Below, piece by piece: positions 1 through 6,700 of a stretch of DNA of 8,171 nt. The position numbers and the translations under genes are program-made. The stretch's first letter is position 1; each line of letters begins with the position of its first letter. The stretch is from Bacillota bacterium (GTDB taxonomy: Bacteria; Bacillota; Clostridia; Acetivibrionales; DTU013). Location of the stretch: contig JAEYRF010000135.1 in NCBI GenBank assembly GCA_023409615.1, forward strand, positions 1 to 8,171. Reading direction: 5' to 3'. A model generated the notes under the pieces. That model saw only the letters and a program-made list of their open reading frames with translations, was not told where the DNA came from and did no database searches.

Positions 1-315
1 TTGCGGCCTGGTGCCCTGCTAGCCCGGCCTGTCGCCCTGGGGCCTGTTGCCCTGATAGCCCGGCCTGTCGCCCTGGGGCCTGTTGCCCTGATAGCCCGGC
101 CTGTCGCCCTGTGGCCTGTTGCCCTGATAGCCCGGCCTGTCGCCCTGATACGGCGGCCTATCGCCTTGCGGTCTGTTGCCTTGATACGGCGGCCTGTCGC
201 CCTGTGGTCTGTTACCCTGATACGGCGGCCTGTCGCCCTGCGGCCTGTTGCCCTGATACGGCGGCCTGTCGCCCTGCGGCCTGCTGCCTTGATATGGCGG
301 TCTGTCGCCCTGCGG
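1..315 (-). repeat. 36-bp tandem repeat coding for 12-residue units in IF-2
   Basis: About eight units of 36 bases encode the motif PQGDRP(P/G)YQGNR. The first four and a half units, in gene direction, are the PPYQ type and the later ones the PGYQ type. A half unit of 21 extra bases (7 residues) lies at the junction, giving PPYQGDRPGYQGNR. The copies at 22-57 and 58-93 are identical, and 94-129 differs from them by one synonymous base at 112. The 5' units are more diverged. The repeat is clearly richer in GC than the surrounding coding sequence. It is most likely a flexible, disordered spacer between IF2_N and the GTPase core, with copy number open to change by slippage. The window edge lies inside it, so the total copy number is unknown. 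Confidence 0.95.
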
Positions 316-1218
316 TTTCACTGCCTGCTGTTGACTTTTCTCGGGCTGTGTTTTTTCAGCATCCTGCACGACAGTTTCCTGCTGTATAACAGGAGTTTGG
401 GCGGCTTTGGATTCAGCAGCTTGTTCTGACCTGGTTTCAGTAGCTTTACTCTCAATACCACTGCCGACTGCGTCTTCCGGTTGAATGGTCTTCATATCCT
501 GTGTCATAGAAATGTCCTGTTTTTCTTTCACTTGTTTTTCTTTCACTTGTTTTTCTCTTACTTGTTTTTCTGCGTCTGCTATTTTGACCGTTTCTTCGTG
601 CATTATCGGTTTATCGTCCTTCTTCAAAGCAGCAACTTCATTATTTGTTGCCTGTAAATCCTTTTTAACTTCCGTTACAGCTGCTCCAGAATTAACAACT
701 TCTTTCTTCACTGCTGTGCTCGTTTCATTCTTCGCTGTGGAAGCTGACTTTGCTGCAGGATTAGCTGTTGCATAATCAGCTCTGCTTTTTCTCACAAACC
801 CGGCTAATAACCCGGAATTTGAATCGGAAGATTTGACATACTCATTTTTTCTGTCATTTCTGCCACCGCGCACATCACCTTTTTGGGTATCGCTTCTGTA
901 TGAATCCCTGGTATCATTCTTACTGTTGATGATAATCTCTGTAGTCCTAATAATACGGGGTGCACTTTTAGCTTCCTTCTTCACCTCAGGCTTCGGCTGC
1001 GGAGGAGGCGGAGGAGCAGCCTTCTTTTCTTCAACATCATCTCTTTTTTCTTCATGCTTAATCACACCGATATGCTTGTAAAGCGCACTCAGTTCATTAT
1101 CCTCAAGAAGACTCATATGATTTTTTACATTAATGTTGATTTCCCCAAGCTTTTCCATCAACCTTTTGCTTGTCGTATTCAGTTCCTTTGCCAATTCGTA
1201 TACTCTTACTTTTTCCAA
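19..1218 (-). CDS. infB: Translation initiation factor IF-2, N-terminal part (3' end of gene not in window)
   Basis: IF-2 is the GTPase that brings fMet-tRNA to the 30S subunit and promotes subunit joining. Only its N-terminal region is visible, 399 codons. Residues 1-51 form an IF2_N domain (VRVYELAKELN at about 4-14, then VKNHMSLLED). A long disordered linker follows, with PPPPPQPKPE near 69-78, a charged pentad repeat at about 217-235, and a 12-residue Gly/Arg/Pro/Gln repeat from residue 302 onward. The G domain (GHVDHGKT) and later domains are absent from the window. The start is TTG at 1218-1216. No ATG or GTG lies in frame between it and the upstream in-frame stop, and a G-rich Shine-Dalgarno sits 7 bases before it. 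The next ATG (residue 21) would cut IF2_N. The frame meets TAG at 21-19 inside the repeat. Since infB is essential, I infer that this is an edge error or that the true gene continues beyond the window. It starts 2 bases after ylxQ. Confidence 0.93.
   Translation of the reverse strand: MEKVRVYELAKELNTTSKRLMEKLGEININVKNHMSLLEDNELSALYKHIGVIKHEEKRDDVEEKKAAPPPPPQPKPEVKKEAKSAPRIIRTTEIIINSKNDTRDSYRSDTQKGDVRGGRNDRKNEYVKSSDSNSGLLAGFVRKSRADYATANPAAKSASTAKNETSTAVKKEVVNSGAAVTEVKKDLQATNNEVAALKKDDKPIMHEETVKIADAEKQVREKQVKEKQVKEKQDISMTQDMKTIQPEDAVGSGIESKATETRSEQAAESKAAQTPVIQQETVVQDAEKTQPEKSQQQAVKPQGDRPPYQGSRPQGDRPPYQGNRPQGDRPPYQGNRPQGDRPPYQGNRPQGDRPPYQGDRPGYQGNRPQGDRPGYQGNRPQGDRPGYQGNRPQGDRPG
521..570 (-). 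repeat. 15-bp tandem repeat (EKQVK pentads) in infB
   Basis: Three full 15-base units at 521-535, 536-550 and 551-565, plus a third of a unit, encode EKQVR-EKQVK-EKQVK-EKQ around IF-2 residues 217-233. The first two listed units are identical and the third carries a few changes. The product is a short, highly charged, probably helical stretch in the disordered linker. No function can be assigned. Confidence 0.85.
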
Positions 1219-1220
1219 AC

Positions 1221-1547
1221 CTATACACCCCCATGTTCTATACCACGGTTAACAATCATTTCCGTAAGATGTCCAGCAAACCCCCGATCAATAATGGCAA
1301 CAACAGATCGTATCTTTTTCCCGGTGAATTTCCCCAATAGTTCCTTCTCTCCGAAAAAACGGATTTCAACATCTCTGTAGCTGCACTTATCCTTGAATTT
1401 TTTTTTGGTATTGTCCGAAGCGTCTTCGGCTACAATAACCAGGTATACCTTTCCTGACTTCAGCGCTCTCTCAGTTGATTCTTCTCCTGAGATCAGTTTT
1501 CCCGCCTTGGTCGCAAGCCCGAGAAAGGAATATATCCTTTCAGCCAT
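1221..1547 (-). CDS. ylxQ: L7Ae/L30e-family RNA-binding protein YlxQ (ribosomal protein L7Ae-like)
   Basis: This 108-residue protein belongs to the L7Ae/L30e/S12e/Gadd45 family, whose members bind kink-turn RNA. YlxQ-type proteins of Bacillota are cytoplasmic and ribosome-associated or RNA-binding, but their precise role is not settled. Family marks are LGLATKAGK at residues 9-17, SGE at 20-22, and the loop EDASDNTKKK at 41-50 followed by a KCSY segment. The length fits the family, about 100 residues. The start is ATG at 1547-1545, preceded by GGAGGG (1558-1553) 5 bases upstream. Its first 8 bases overlap the end of rnpM, and infB starts 2 bases after its stop, so the three genes are likely to be translationally coupled. 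No truncation is seen. The position between ylxR and infB supports the assignment as strongly as the motifs do. Confidence 0.92.
   Translation of the reverse strand: MAERIYSFLGLATKAGKLISGEESTERALKSGKVYLVIVAEDASDNTKKKFKDKCSYRDVEIRFFGEKELLGKFTGKKIRSVVAIIDRGFAGHLTEMIVNRGIEHGGV
1226..1232 (-). promoter_or_regulatory. Ribosome binding site of infB, inside the end of ylxQ
   Basis: On the minus strand the sequence reads GGGGGTG, then 7 bases, then TTG. It resembles the GGAGGTG consensus with G in place of A, which would pair as a G-U wobble with the 16S tail. It overlaps the last codons and lies just before the stop of ylxQ, so infB translation is probably coupled to ylxQ. It supports the TTG start at 1218. 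Confidence 0.7.
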
Positions 1548-1812
1548 TGCTTCCCTCCAATTGTTGCTTCAATAAATCATAAACTTCATCGTCTATACGT
1601 GCTTCAAATGCTTTCTCGAGTCTTCTGGCTTTTCTTGCGCTTTGGAAGCACTCCGCGCTTGTACATATATATGCACCTCTGCCGGCCTTTTTACCGGTAA
1701 AATCAACGCTTGTGTTGCCTTCCTTGTCTCTGACGATCCTGATTAATTCCTTTTTAGGCTTCATCTGCTGACAACCAATACACATCCGCAAAGGGATTCT
1801 TTTCTGCTTCAA
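1540..1812 (-). CDS. rnpM: YlxR/RnpM family RNA-binding protein (RNase P modulator)
   Basis: A small basic DUF448 protein of 90 residues. In Bacillus subtilis this family was shown to bind the RNase P RNA and modulate its activity, hence RnpM. The hallmarks are KQKRIPLRMC at the N-terminus, MKPKKELIRIVR at 17-28, and TGKKAGRGAYIC at 39-50. I chose TTG at 1812-1810 as the start because AGGGGTG (1825-1819) lies 6 bases upstream and the resulting N-terminus, KQKRIPLR, begins where the family usually begins. A GTG three codons earlier (1821) is the alternative, but it would lie inside that Shine-Dalgarno. Four cysteines, C11-x2-C14 and C50-x4-C55, could form a metal site. This is an inference, since many homologues lack them. 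It starts 11 bases after the nusA stop and overlaps ylxQ by 8 bases. Confidence 0.92.
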   Translation of the reverse strand: MKQKRIPLRMCIGCQQMKPKKELIRIVRDKEGNTSVDFTGKKAGRGAYICTSAECFQSARKARRLEKAFEARIDDEVYDLLKQQLEGSNG

Positions 1813-1818
1813 GCTCGT

Positions 1819-1825
1819 CACCCCT
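1819..1825 (-). promoter_or_regulatory. Ribosome binding site deciding the rnpM start
   Basis: The minus strand reads AGGGGTG, 6 bases, then TTG at 1812. It overlaps the nusA stop codon (1826-1824), so terminating ribosomes may reinitiate on rnpM. It has the same G-for-A change as the infB site. If GTG at 1821 were the true start, the only upstream help would be a weak GGAA. Confidence 0.6.
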
Positions 1826-3080
1826 ATTCCAGATCTTCACCCGGATCAACCTCCGGTGCATCCTCCGGTTCTATCTGATCAATTTCTTCAGATGTCTCAT
1901 ATTCACCGGAATCCTGTAGATCACCTTCAGAGACATCTTCGATATCTTCATCGAATTCTTCCTCTATATCCTCATACTCGTATTCATCATCATCCTCATC
2001 CCCATTATAACTGCCATCTATATTGAACATCTGCTGTTCAATAGCAGCTCTGAGCTGAGACTCGCTCTTGATATCTATTTTCCAGCCAGTCAGCTTTGCA
2101 GCAAGTCTGGCGTTCTGTCCTTCCTTGCCAATGGCAAGAGACAACTGAAAATCAGGTACGATCACTCTTGCAGACCTTCCATCATCACTTGCATCTACCC
2201 TGACAACCTTTGCCGGGCTCAAGCTGCTTGCAATATATTCCTCGGGGTTGCTGCTCCATTTGATGATGTCAATTTTTTCGCCCCTGAGTTCATCAACGAT
2301 TGCCTGAACCCTTGTGCCCTTCTGTCCGACACATGCGCCTACAGGATCTACATTCGCATCCCTTGAAAATACAGCGATCTTTGTTCTGGATCCGGCCTCT
2401 CTTGATATACTCTTGATCTCTACAGTACCATCATGGATTTCCGGAACCTCCAGTTCAAAAAGCCTCTTAACCAGACCGGGGTGGGTTCTTGAAACCATTA
2501 TTTGCGGTCCTTTTGTCGTCTTTTTCACTTCAACAATATATGTTTTCAACCTGTCGTTAAACCGGTATTCCTCACCCATGGTCTGCTCTGACGTGCCCAT
2601 AACAGCCTCTGTTTTACCAAGATCAATTATAACATTTTTTCTTTCACTTCTTTGAATAATTCCTGTAACAATATCTCCTTCTTTATTGGCAAATTCATCA
2701 AAGATAATACCGCGTTCAGCTTCTCTGATTCTCTGCATAACAACCTGTTTAGCAGTCTGAGCAGCTATTCTTCCAAATTTTCTCGGTGTTACCTCGATCT
2801 CAGCTATATCCTCTTCCTCATACGCACTGTTTATAGCCTTCGCTTCATCCAGTGAAATATCTCCATTTTCATCTTCAGGTGTCAGCGAAACTCTTTTGAG
2901 TGCAAATACTCTCACATCACCGGTATCGCGGTCAATACTGATCCTTACATTCTGTGTGGAGCCGAAATTCCTTTTGTACGCTGAAATAAGCGCTGCTTCG
3001 ATAGCTTCGATAAGCACATCTTTTTCGATTCCTTTTTCCTTTTCCAATTGCTCCAGTGCCTGAATTAACTCTGCACTCAT
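1824..3080 (-). CDS. nusA: Transcription termination/antitermination protein NusA, with acidic C-terminal tail
   Basis: NusA binds RNA polymerase and nascent RNA and controls pausing, intrinsic termination and antitermination. The product has 418 residues. The N-terminal polymerase-binding domain covers about 1-125 (ALEQLEKEKGI near the start, RKFGRIAAQTAKQV at 100-113). An S1 domain covers about 134-200, ending in IMVSRTHPG. KH1 contains DPVGACVGQKG (245-255), and KH2 contains AIGKEGQNARLAAKLTGW (316-333). The core ends near 352. Residues 361-418 are an added acidic tail: 33 of 58 residues are D or E and none is K, R or H. The Bacillus subtilis protein stops near the end of the KH region (about 371 residues), so the tail is extra. 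The start is ATG at 3080, with AGGAGGT 6 bases upstream. An in-frame ATG at 3098 lies upstream of that site and is rejected. It follows rimP by 52 bases. Confidence 0.97.
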   Translation of the reverse strand: MSAELIQALEQLEKEKGIEKDVLIEAIEAALISAYKRNFGSTQNVRISIDRDTGDVRVFALKRVSLTPEDENGDISLDEAKAINSAYEEEDIAEIEVTPRKFGRIAAQTAKQVVMQRIREAERGIIFDEFANKEGDIVTGIIQRSERKNVIIDLGKTEAVMGTSEQTMGEEYRFNDRLKTYIVEVKKTTKGPQIMVSRTHPGLVKRLFELEVPEIHDGTVEIKSISREAGSRTKIAVFSRDANVDPVGACVGQKGTRVQAIVDELRGEKIDIIKWSSNPEEYIASSLSPAKVVRVDASDDGRSARVIVPDFQLSLAIGKEGQNARLAAKLTGWKIDIKSESQLRAAIEQQMFNIDGSYNGDEDDDEYEYEDIEEEFDEDIEDVSEGDLQDSGEYETSEEIDQIEPEDAPEVDPGEDLE

Positions 3081-3086
3081 TATTTT

Positions 3087-3093
3087 ACCTCCT
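3087..3093 (-). promoter_or_regulatory. Ribosome binding site of nusA
   Basis: A perfect AGGAGGT lies 6 bases before ATG at 3080-3078. It falls inside the longer open frame that begins at 3098, so it fixes the start at MSAELIQ. It is the strongest Shine-Dalgarno in the window, which suits a well-expressed protein. Confidence 0.85.
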
Positions 3094-3132
3094 GTCATTT
3101 CCCATAATGTAGGGAAGTACTGCTATTCTCTG

Positions 3133-3594
3133 TCAAAGTCGTATGATTCGCCTCACAAGAGCGGTATCTTTCCTGTCAAAGCTCATAGTTGCGCCCTCAT
3201 TGGTCTTTATCTTAAAAATGTTTTCTGTCAAACCCAATAATTTACCTTCAAAAATCTTTTTTCCGTTCAGAGGCTGGTATAGCTTCACTTCAACTGCTTC
3301 TCCCTTAAACCGTTCAAAGTCCCGCTCCTTCTTGAGCGGCCTCTCTCCCGGAGAAGATACCTCCAGAATATAGCTTTGCTTAATCAGGTCCGTTTCATCC
3401 AGTATATCGCTCAATTGCTCGCTGACAGCCTGACAATCTTCGATGGCGACTCCGCCTGTCTTGTCTATGTAAACCCTCAGATACCAATTAGCTCCTTCTT
3501 TGATAAACTCTACATCTACCAATTCAAAGGACAGCTCATCCACGATAGGTTGCGCCAGCTCAGTAATGATATCCTCCACTCGCCTTTTTGCCAT
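3133..3594 (-). CDS. rimP: Ribosome maturation factor RimP
   Basis: RimP acts in the cytoplasm on the assembling 30S subunit and helps its maturation. The protein has 153 residues, the usual length. The N-terminal alpha/beta domain covers about 1-85, with ELVDVEFIKEG and YLRVYIDKTGGV, and ends in the family signature EVSSPGERPLKKERDFERFKG. The C-terminal SH3-like domain covers about 88-153 (GKKIFEGKLLG, then IKTNEG). The start is ATG at 3594-3592. Its Shine-Dalgarno is modest: AAAGGA at 3612-3607, about 12 bases away, so translation may be weaker than that of nusA. It is the first gene after the promoter and hairpin at 3640-3732 and therefore probably the first cistron of the rimP-nusA-rnpM-ylxQ-infB unit. 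The same neighbours (formerly ylxS) are found in Bacillus subtilis. Confidence 0.96.
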   Translation of the reverse strand: MAKRRVEDIITELAQPIVDELSFELVDVEFIKEGANWYLRVYIDKTGGVAIEDCQAVSEQLSDILDETDLIKQSYILEVSSPGERPLKKERDFERFKGEAVEVKLYQPLNGKKIFEGKLLGLTENIFKIKTNEGATMSFDRKDTALVRRIIRL

Positions 3595-3639
3595 ATTTTA
3601 GTCCGTTCCTTTCAACTCTTACGGTCAAACATCCTTTTT

Positions 3640-3670
3640 AAAGACAAAGAGTGGGGTCAGCCCACTCTTT
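3640..3670 (-). terminator. Hairpin with U-rich tail between polC and rimP: terminator or leader attenuator
   Basis: A perfect 10-bp inverted repeat, 3646-3655 and 3661-3670, encloses a 5-base loop. In minus-strand RNA it is followed at once by an interrupted U tract (UUUGUCUUU, counting the end of the stem). It is the only good hairpin downstream of polC and would end polC transcripts about 80 bases after the stop. Because a promoter lies just upstream of it (3704-3732), it also falls in the 5' leader of the rimP transcript. A terminator with a broken U tract in this leader is what NusA-stimulated attenuation would need. On the plus strand it lacks a T tract. Confidence 0.72.
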
Positions 3671-3703
3671 ACCAATCAAATAATATGCTTTAATCCACGC
3701 AGT

Positions 3704-3732
3704 ATTATATCACTATTATCTGTAATTATCAA
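3704..3732 (-). promoter_or_regulatory. Sigma-A type promoter for rimP-nusA-infB
   Basis: On the minus strand, TTGATA (3732-3727), a 17-base spacer, and a perfect TATAAT (3709-3704) with an extended -10 TG one base before it (3712-3711). The -35 differs from consensus at one base. Transcription should start near 3697, giving a leader of about 100 bases to the rimP ATG. The promoter begins 17 bases after the polC stop, so rimP can be transcribed independently of polC. Confidence 0.8.
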
Positions 3733-3749
3733 TCATTTATTTGCACTAT

Positions 3750-6700
3750 CTAAAAAAGACTCATTTGGCTGCTTTCAGGGATGCCATCGAGACAACTATT
3801 CTGTGACATTATCTCTATGATAGTTTTGCTGGCTTTAGACCGAATCCTCAAGTCCTCCACGGATATGAATTCTCCCTGTGCCCGTGCTTCCACAATGGAA
3901 TTCGCCACCGTGGTACCCAAACCCTGCAAAGAATTAAGAGGTGGTCTAATCCCCTTTCCTTCGATTTTAAATTTGGTTGCATCAGACTTGTACAAATCCA
4001 CCGGCAGAAATTCTATTCCCCTGGAATACATCTCATTAGTAACCTCAAGTATGGTCAACACATTCTTATCCTTTGCTGTAATAGCATTCCCCTGTCTTTC
4101 AAGTTCATTAATCCTGCTTCGCACCTTCTCTTTGCCATGAGCCATTAATGTCGCATCAAATTCATCCGCTCTGACAGTGAAGTATGTCACATAAAACGCC
4201 AGCGGGTGATAAACTTTAAACCATCCGATTCTCATTGCCGTAAGCACATATGCAGCAGCATGAGCCTTCGGAAACATATACTTGATCTTCTTGCAGGACT
4301 CAATATACCAATCCGGCACTGAATGCGCCCTCATTTCCTCTTCATATTCGGGTTTGAGTCCTCTGCCTTTTCTAACATCCTCCATGATTTTGAATGCGCT
4401 TATGGGCTTCAGCCCCTTGTACATCAGATAAACCATTATGTTGTCTCTTGTACCTATAACCTCGGATATGGTGCAGATCTCGTCCTTAACAAGTTCCTGT
4501 GCATTATTTAGCCAAACATTGGTACCATGAGACAACCCGCTGATTTGAAGCAGATCGGAAAAGGATTTTGGCTTGGTATCCAGCAGCATCTGCCTGACAA
4601 ATTTTGTGCCGAACTCCGGCATTGCAAAGGTGCCCACCTTGCTATCGATGTCCTCCGGTGAAATCCCCAATGGTTCTGTCGATACAAACAGTCCCATGAC
4701 CTTTTCATCATTTACAGGAACATCCTGAATATCTATACCGGTAAGATCGCCAAGCATCTTGATCATTGTCGGGTCATCATGACCGAGTATATCAAGCTTA
4801 AGTATTGTATCATGCAATGAATGGAAGTCGAAATGTGTCGTGATTATATCCGATTGAGTATCATCAGCAGGCCTTTGAATAGGAGTAAAATCATACACAT
4901 CGTATTCTCCGGGTATTACGATGATCCCTCCCGGATGCTGGCCTGTTGTCCTCTTTATTCCGGTGCATCCGCGTACCAGCCTGTTGATCTCCGCATTAGC
5001 AACGACCATTTCCTTTTCGTCCAAATATTTTTTAACAAAACCGTATGCTGTTTTGTCCGCCACAGAAGCAATTGTCCCTGCCCGGAACACATTTCCCTTT
5101 CCAAACAGCACTTCCGTATATTTATGAGCCTGAGATTGGTACTCTCCTGAGAAATTCAAGTCAATATCAGGGGCCTTATCACCATCAAAGCCAAGGAATG
5201 TCTCAAACGGTATATCATGTCCGTCACCCTTCAACTGTGTGCCGCAAATGGGGCAATCCTTACGAGGCAGGTCAAAACCCGAGCCTACGGAGCCATCGGT
5301 AATGAATTCAGAATATTTGCAATTTTTGCAGCTATAGTGAGGCGGCAGCGGATTCACCTCTGTAATCCCGGTCATTGTTGCTGCAAATGATGAACCCACA
5401 GAACCTCTTGAGCCAACAATGTAGCCATCTTCATTGGACTTTGCAACCAGCTTTTGCGCAACGAGATACATGACGGCAAAGCCATTCTTTATAATGGAGG
5501 TCAGCTCTCTCTCCAATCTTTTTGATACAATCTCCGGAAGCGGGTCGCCGTATACATCATGCGCTCTTTGGTATGCCATCCTCTCGATATCCTGCTCTGC
5601 TCCTTCGATGTTCGGCGGATATGTGCCCAACGGGATCGGTATGATCTCTTCAATCATATCTGCAATTAGATTTGTATTTTCAACAACGATCTCATAAGCC
5701 TTCTTATCTCCCAAATAGGTGAATTCAGCCAGCATATCCTCTGTTGTCCTGAAATACAGCGGCGCCTGCCTGTCTGCATCAGTATAGCCCTGTCCAAACA
5801 TTAGAATCCTCCTGAATACTTCATCCTGAGGATCTATAAAATGCACATCGCAGGTTGCAACAACCGGTTTTTTCAGCTTTTCTCCCAATTCCACGATACG
5901 CCTGTTCAGCTGCTTGAGATCGTCCTGGCCTTCAACTGTGTTGTTTTCGATCATAAACGCATTATTTCCCAGTGGCTGAATCTCCAGGTAATCATAGAAG
6001 CCTGCGATCTTCTCAATCTCATAATCACTTTTACCCCGTACTATAGCTCTGAACAGCTCACCGGCTTCGCAGGCGCTTCCCAGGATGAGTCCCTCCCTGT
6101 ACTTCAGAAGTAAGCTCTTGGGAACCCTGGGTTTCTTATAAAAATAATTGAGGTGTGATTCTGAAATTATTTTATATAGATTTTTTAATCCTGTACTATT
6201 CTTCACTAAAATAATAGCATGATATGACTCTGCCTTTTTATAATCAAAATGGCCGGACAGTTCCCGATCTATTCCGCTTAGTGTTTGTACACCACGTTCC
6301 TTAAGCAGCTCAAGACATTTTATTAATATCTCTGCTGTGGCCGTCGCATCGTGTACCGCCCTATGGTGGTTATCCAGCTTGATACCAAGATGTTTCGCCA
6401 CCACATCCAGCTTGTGCTTACTGAGTTTAGGAAAAAGACTCCTGCTCATCTGCAGCGTATCAATGATGATATTGTCAAATTTCTTGTTGTAAGCTTTTGA
6501 TGCAACCTTAATAAAGCCAGTGTCAAACGTTGCATTGTGCGCCACCACCGGTAACTCTCCTGTGAATTCCAGAAAGCTCTTCAAGGCTGCTTCAATGTCA
6601 GGAGCTCCTGTAACCATTGTGTCGCTGATACCTGTCAATTTCGTGATGAACTCGGGAATAGGAATGCCCGGATCAACAAAGGTGCTGAATGTGTCACGGA

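Noticed and set aside
1..429. Open frame on the plus strand of 142 codons rich in Ala, Leu, Arg and Pro
   Set aside because: It is the antisense of the infB tandem repeat. The 36-bp period is a multiple of three, so a stop-free unit stays stop-free in every copy. It has no ribosome binding site and no recognisable family.
1813..1821. GTG at 1821 as the rnpM start
   Set aside because: It sits inside the AGGGGTG that serves TTG 1812 and adds three residues not typical of the family. It is kept as an alternative, not excluded.
3081..3098. Upstream ATG of the nusA frame at 3098
   Set aside because: The perfect AGGAGGT lies downstream of this ATG and at the right distance from ATG 3080; the family N-terminus also begins at MSAELIQ.
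3623..3628. TTGACC as a second -35 element close to rimP
   Set aside because: No acceptable -10 lies 16-18 bases downstream, and a start from it would fall at or inside the rimP start codon.
3612..3632. Six-codon open frame (MFDRKS) in the rimP leader, a possible leader peptide
   Set aside because: The purine-rich AAAAAGG touches the ATG, leaving no spacer, and the peptide has no run of one regulatory amino acid.
3646..3670. Hairpin read as a terminator for plus-strand transcription
   Set aside because: On the plus strand the stem is followed by ACCAATC, not a T tract, and no plus-strand gene approaches it.
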